Source: an uncultured Clostridia bacterium (lineage in GTDB: Bacteria > Bacillota > Clostridia > Oscillospirales > Acutalibacteraceae). Taken from it: DNA of 9,203 nucleotides. The stretch covers positions 1 through 9,203 of the forward strand of contig CALDHV010000258.1 in the NCBI GenBank assembly GCA_937902305.1, in the 5' to 3' direction. The notes beneath the pieces were generated by a model. That model made no database searches. It was not told where the DNA came from and worked only from the letters and a program-made list of their open reading frames with translations. Of this stretch, positions 6,092 through 9,203 are shown piece after piece. Every line of letters begins with the position of its first letter. The stretch's first letter is position 1. Position numbers and translations under genes: made by a program.

Positions 6092-6667
6092 CGTAACCTC
6101 GTCGATCACAGCACGAAGCTCCTCTGTCCCCTCCCCGCTCAAGGCGGAAAACGGTACAACGGTCACGCCCTCATAATTGGCGAGCTCCTGTTCAAACGCC
6201 GCCAGACGCGCGGCACGCTCGGATTTATTGAGCTTATCCGCTTTTGTCAATACCGCGACAAACGGCACGCCCTCATCCACCATATAATCCATCATCTGAC
6301 GATCCTCAGCACTTGGCGCGTGGCGGATGTCAAGAAGCTGAAAGACCAGCCGCAGATCGCGATCATCGCCGAGGTATCCGCCGATGAGGTCATTCCATCG
6401 TTTCTTTTCCGCACCGGAAACACGGGCGTATCCGTAGCCGGGCAGATCCACGAGCCGTATCCCGCCGACCCGGTAAAAGTTCACCGTTACGGTTTTGCCG
6501 GGGGTCGAGCCGGTATATGCCAGCGACTTACGTCCGAGAATACGGTTAATGAGCGAGGATTTTCCGACATTGGAGCGCCCGGAAAACGCGATCTCCGGAC
6601 GATCGGATGCCGGCAGTTGCTCAAATAGTCCGGCGGACAATTCGAAATTGGCGTTCTGCCAATGCAT
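6083..6667 (-). CDS. engB: Ribosome biogenesis GTPase EngB (YsxC/YihA)
   Basis: TRAFAC-class GTPase needed for assembly of the large ribosomal subunit; essential in Bacillus subtilis (YsxC). The protein has 194 aa, the usual length. G motifs in order: G1 GRSNVGKS (30-37), G2 region STPGKT (54-59), G3 DLPG (74-77, within DLPGYGYA), G4 TKAD (141-144) and G5 SALSGEG (174-180). ATG 6667 has GAGGTGAGG close upstream, starting in the spacer after lon. Only 13 nt separate it from the lon stop, so it is very likely cotranscribed with lon; the lon-engB order is conserved in Firmicutes such as B. subtilis (lonA-ysxC). Its 3' end is convergent with deoC and shares the terminator region. Confidence 0.96.
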   Translation of the reverse strand: MHWQNANFELSAGLFEQLPASDRPEIAFSGRSNVGKSSLINRILGRKSLAYTGSTPGKTVTVNFYRVGGIRLVDLPGYGYARVSGAEKKRWNDLIGGYLGDDRDLRLVFQLLDIRHAPSAEDRQMMDYMVDEGVPFVAVLTKADKLNKSERAARLAAFEQELANYEGVTVVPFSALSGEGTEELRAVIDEVTKE

Positions 6668-6680
6668 AGCCTCACCTCAT

Positions 6681-9029
6681 TCAGACACCGGGAGCGGCGG
6701 GGTCACGGGTCAACGCCGTACCGATGACGGTGTCGATCGTTTTTGCCGTCACAAACCGGGTATGTGCGCGTACAGTCTCATCCACCTCTTTGAGGTCGGA
6801 AGCGTTGTCCTCCGGGATGATAACGGTGGTCAGATGATGCTGATACGCCGCCATCGTCTTTTCCCGCAGTCCGCCGATCGGCAATACCTTGCCGCGCAGG
6901 GAAATTTCCCCCGTCATCGCCACATCGCTCTTGACCGGGATACCGGTCAGAGCGGAAACGATCGCGGTAGTCATCGTGACACCGGCAGACGGGCCGTCCT
7001 TTGGCACCGCCCCCTCCGGGACGTGGATGTGAATATCCTTGCTTTTGTAGAAATCCGGCTCAATATGCCAGTCATTCGCGCGGGAGCGTACATAGCTGAC
7101 CGCGATATGCGCCGATTCTTTCATCACGTCACCGAGATTGCCGGTCAACTCGACCTTCCCGGTGCCGTCAAGAATAGCGACCTCAACCGGCATCGTCGTG
7201 CCGCCGACGGCAGTCCAGGCAAGCCCGTTGACCACGCCGACCTCATCAGCTTTGGTCACAGCATCGTCCTTATATTTGGCGGGGCCAAGGTATTCCTCGA
7301 GATTGGACACCGTGACGCTGATGGTGGCTTTCGCGTCCTCGACCACCGCACGGGCGGTCTTGCGGCAAAGGGTCGCCAGCGTCCGTTCAAGCTGGCGCAC
7401 GCCCGCTTCGCTCGTATAATGCGCGATAATGCTGTCCATCGCGCCGTCCGTCACCTTGAGCTTACCCGCTGTCAAGCCGTGCTTTTTCAGGTTTTTCCGC
7501 ATCAAATGATGTCGCGCGATCCGCTTCTTTTCCTCGGCGGTGTAGCCGGGAAGCTCGATGATGTCCATACGGTCATACAGTGGTGCAGGGATCGCCGACG
7601 CGTCATTGGCGGTGGTCATAAACATCACATCGGATAAATCAAACGGCAGGTCGATATAATGATCGACGAACGCAAAGTTTTGCTCGGTATCCAGTACCTC
7701 CAGCATCGCCGACGCGGGATCACCGCGGAAATCGTTGCCCATCTTGTCGATCTCGTCGAGCAACAACAGCGGATTGCGCGTTCCCGCCTGCTTAATGGCG
7801 CTCATAATGCGCCCCGGCATCGAGCCGACGTACGTGCGGCGATGACCGCGTATCTCGGTTTCATCCCGCACCCCGCCAAGGGAAACGCGGACATATTTGC
7901 GTCCCATTGCCTCGGCAACCGAACGCGCGATCGAGGTCTTACCGACGCCAGGAGGGCCGACAAGACAAAGCACCTGCCCTTTCATCTGATCGGACAACTG
8001 CCGCACCGCCAACGCCTCAACGATACGCTCCTTGACCTTTTCCAGTCCGTCGTGGTCACGATCCAATATCTTCTGTGCGCGGGCGATGTCCAGGCGATCC
8101 TTGCTCAAGGTATTCCACGGCAAGGCAAGACAGGTGTCGAGATACACTCGCACCACCGTCGCCTCGTGTGAGCCGGGCGGCATCTTGCCGAGCTTGCGGC
8201 ACTCTTTAAGAAGCGGCTCGGAGATCTCCTCCGGCAAGCCCATTTCTTTGATTTTATCTATATATTCCTCGGATTCCTCCAACGGGTCGTCCGCCTCGCC
8301 AAGCTCCTCCGAGATCGCCCGAATCTGCTCGCGCAGGTAATAATCCCGCTGGTTGTCGTCCATCTGTTCCTGCACTTTTTCTTCGATCTTATGCTCCAAT
8401 TCGAGCAACTGGCACTCCCGGTCAAGCATACGGAGCAAAGCCTCCGCGCGGGAAGATACCGATAGCAAAGAGAGCAGGCGTTGCTGATCCTCCGACGAAA
8501 CATTGATATTGGATGCGATATAATCGGTCAGCCGAGCGAGATTTTTCTCGGTTGCGACGGTCAGCATCACATCGGGCGCCATTTTCGGCACCAATTCGCT
8601 ATATCGGTCAAACGCGCCGCGACATTCTCGCACCAAAGCCTCCTCCAGCAAAGCGGGGCCTGCCTCGCGCTCCTGCCGCTCCTGCGTCAGAAAGATAAAA
8701 TACGGCACCGATTGTAGCACCTCGGCGGTCGAGGCACGGTATTCTCCCTCGGCAATGATGCGGAAATTATCGTGCGGCAATTTGAGGATTTGCTGAACGT
8801 GCGCCACCACTCCGATGTGGTACAGATCCGCCGCCTGCGGGTCTTCCTCATCCAGATTTTTCTGTGCGACCAAAAAGATGCGCTGATCCTTTTTCATCGC
8901 GGCATTGAGTGCCGCCACCGATTTCAGCCGCCCCACATCAAAGTGCATCACCGTACCGGGAAAGCAAACCAGCCCGCGCAGCACAAGCACCGGCAGTGTT
9001 TCACAGCGTAGCTCCTGAAAGGATTTCAT
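6681..9029 (-). CDS. lon: ATP-dependent protease La (LonA)
   Basis: Hexameric cytoplasmic AAA+ serine protease that degrades misfolded and regulatory proteins. It has 782 aa, typical of Firmicute LonA. Domain order: N-terminal substrate-binding domain (about 8-205), coiled-coil segment (about 205-245), AAA+ module with Walker A GPPGVGKT (358-365) and Walker B LLLLDEID (421-428), and the C-terminal protease domain. The catalytic dyad is Ser681 in KDGPSAG and Lys724 in GGLREK. I chose ATG 9029: AAGAGG at 9038-9043 lies 8 nt upstream, whereas the GTG at 9038 that extends the frame by 3 codons overlaps that site. It is followed 13 nt later by engB. A strong terminator hairpin lies 20 nt upstream and no clear promoter lies between hairpin and gene, so transcription may depend on read-through. 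No CIRCE (HrcA) or CtsR operator is visible. Confidence 0.98.
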   Translation of the reverse strand: MKSFQELRCETLPVLVLRGLVCFPGTVMHFDVGRLKSVAALNAAMKKDQRIFLVAQKNLDEEDPQAADLYHIGVVAHVQQILKLPHDNFRIIAEGEYRASTAEVLQSVPYFIFLTQERQEREAGPALLEEALVRECRGAFDRYSELVPKMAPDVMLTVATEKNLARLTDYIASNINVSSEDQQRLLSLLSVSSRAEALLRMLDRECQLLELEHKIEEKVQEQMDDNQRDYYLREQIRAISEELGEADDPLEESEEYIDKIKEMGLPEEISEPLLKECRKLGKMPPGSHEATVVRVYLDTCLALPWNTLSKDRLDIARAQKILDRDHDGLEKVKERIVEALAVRQLSDQMKGQVLCLVGPPGVGKTSIARSVAEAMGRKYVRVSLGGVRDETEIRGHRRTYVGSMPGRIMSAIKQAGTRNPLLLLDEIDKMGNDFRGDPASAMLEVLDTEQNFAFVDHYIDLPFDLSDVMFMTTANDASAIPAPLYDRMDIIELPGYTAEEKKRIARHHLMRKNLKKHGLTAGKLKVTDGAMDSIIAHYTSEAGVRQLERTLATLCRKTARAVVEDAKATISVTVSNLEEYLGPAKYKDDAVTKADEVGVVNGLAWTAVGGTTMPVEVAILDGTGKVELTGNLGDVMKESAHIAVSYVRSRANDWHIEPDFYKSKDIHIHVPEGAVPKDGPSAGVTMTTAIVSALTGIPVKSDVAMTGEISLRGKVLPIGGLREKTMAAYQHHLTTVIIPEDNASDLKEVDETVRAHTRFVTAKTIDTVIGTALTRDPAAPGV

Positions 9030-9037
9030 AGTCAACA

Positions 9038-9043
9038 CCTCTT
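9038..9043 (-). promoter_or_regulatory. Ribosome binding site deciding the lon start
   Basis: AAGAGG on the minus strand, 8 nt before ATG 9029. It overlaps the alternative in-frame GTG at 9036-9038, which argues against that start. Confidence 0.65.
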
Positions 9044-9049
9044 GTTGAT

Positions 9050-9084
9050 AAAAAATCGGTCGGTCGCAATCGCACCGACCGATT
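9050..9084 (-). terminator. Rho-independent terminator (or attenuator) upstream of lon
   Basis: Perfect 11-bp stem AATCGGTCGGT / ACCGACCGATT (9054-9064 with 9074-9084), a 9-nt loop, and TTTTTT following on the minus strand (9050-9055). It begins 5 nt after the stop of the partial gene at 9090 and ends about 20 nt before the lon start, so it most simply terminates that gene; it could also attenuate read-through into lon. Confidence 0.85.
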
Positions 9085-9089
9085 GAGAT

Positions 9090-9203
9090 TTACGGACTGA
9101 TCGTTTTCCGCCGTACCGGAAGCTTCGGCTTGACGCCGCCACCGGTTCTACGGGTCTTGCGATCAGGATTGTATACGATCTCCGGCGCGTCCCCGTTGCG
9201 GAC
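9090..9203 (-). CDS. C-terminal end of an unidentified protein (partial, runs off the window)
   Basis: An open frame enters from the right edge and ends at TAA 9090-9092, giving 37 residues, starting VRNGDAPEIVYNPD and ending LPVRRKTISP. It is supported as coding by the terminator hairpin that begins 5 nt after its stop, and by same-strand placement before lon. The fragment is basic (many Arg and Lys), with a Gly-Gly-Gly and Pro-rich end, which looks like a flexible tail. I do not recognise the family. The start and most of the gene lie outside the window. Confidence 0.6.
   Translation of the reverse strand, partial: VRNGDAPEIVYNPDRKTRRTGGGVKPKLPVRRKTISP

Noticed and set aside
6495..7637. 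Plus-strand frame of 380 codons over engB and lon
   Set aside because: It is antisense to well-conserved engB and lon coding sequence, with no domain, no promoter and no convincing ribosome binding site.
9030..9203. Heat-shock operators (CIRCE or CtsR) upstream of lon
   Set aside because: Neither the TTAGCACTC/GAGTGCTAA inverted repeat nor the CtsR heptad repeat is present; only the terminator hairpin is found.
1..9203. Mobile element, CRISPR array or defence system
   Set aside because: No transposase, integrase, repeat array, toxin-antitoxin pair or nuclease-like gene is visible; all recognised genes are housekeeping or envelope functions.

Overview
The window looks like chromosomal backbone from a Firmicute, probably a Clostridia or Oscillospiraceae-type gut bacterium. 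I infer this from the strong GGAGG-type ribosome binding sites, the lon-engB gene order also seen in Bacillus, a lactococcal YdbC-type ssDNA-binding protein, a split-type fumarase C-terminal subunit, and moderately high GC with AT-rich intergenic DNA. There is no sign of mobile DNA, CRISPR arrays, tRNA or rRNA genes.

Region 1 (33-4785, minus strand) reads as one compact operon starting from an extended -10 promoter at 4757-4785. In transcription order it holds: a coiled-coil DivIVA-like protein (apparently frameshifted near its C-terminus); a fumarate hydratase C-terminal (beta) subunit without its usual alpha partner; a small PC4/YdbC-family ssDNA-binding protein; undecaprenyl-diphosphatase UppP; a secreted, membrane-anchored SGNH/GDSL hydrolase; and a second secreted SGNH/GDSL hydrolase whose start overlaps the previous stop by 4 nt. 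The envelope theme (DivIVA-like, UppP, two exported hydrolases) is mixed with a metabolic and a nucleic-acid-binding gene.

Region 2 (4786-6091, plus strand) is divergent from region 1. It holds trmL (tRNA wobble 2'-O-methyltransferase) and deoC (deoxyribose-phosphate aldolase), 15 nt apart, and ends in a rho-independent terminator. That terminator is squeezed into the 37-nt gap before the convergent engB gene, and its T-rich stretch runs into the engB stop codon.

Region 3 (6083-9203, minus strand) holds lon (ATP-dependent protease La) followed 13 nt later by engB (ribosome-assembly GTPase). A strong hairpin with a T run lies just upstream of lon and ends the preceding gene, of which only the last 37 codons are in the window.

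I found no clear new multi-gene system. The most interesting points are a probable single-nucleotide frameshift (or +1 frameshifting site) in a T6 tract of the DivIVA-like gene, a tandem pair of exported SGNH hydrolases with very different C-terminal tails, and an orphan fumarase beta subunit.
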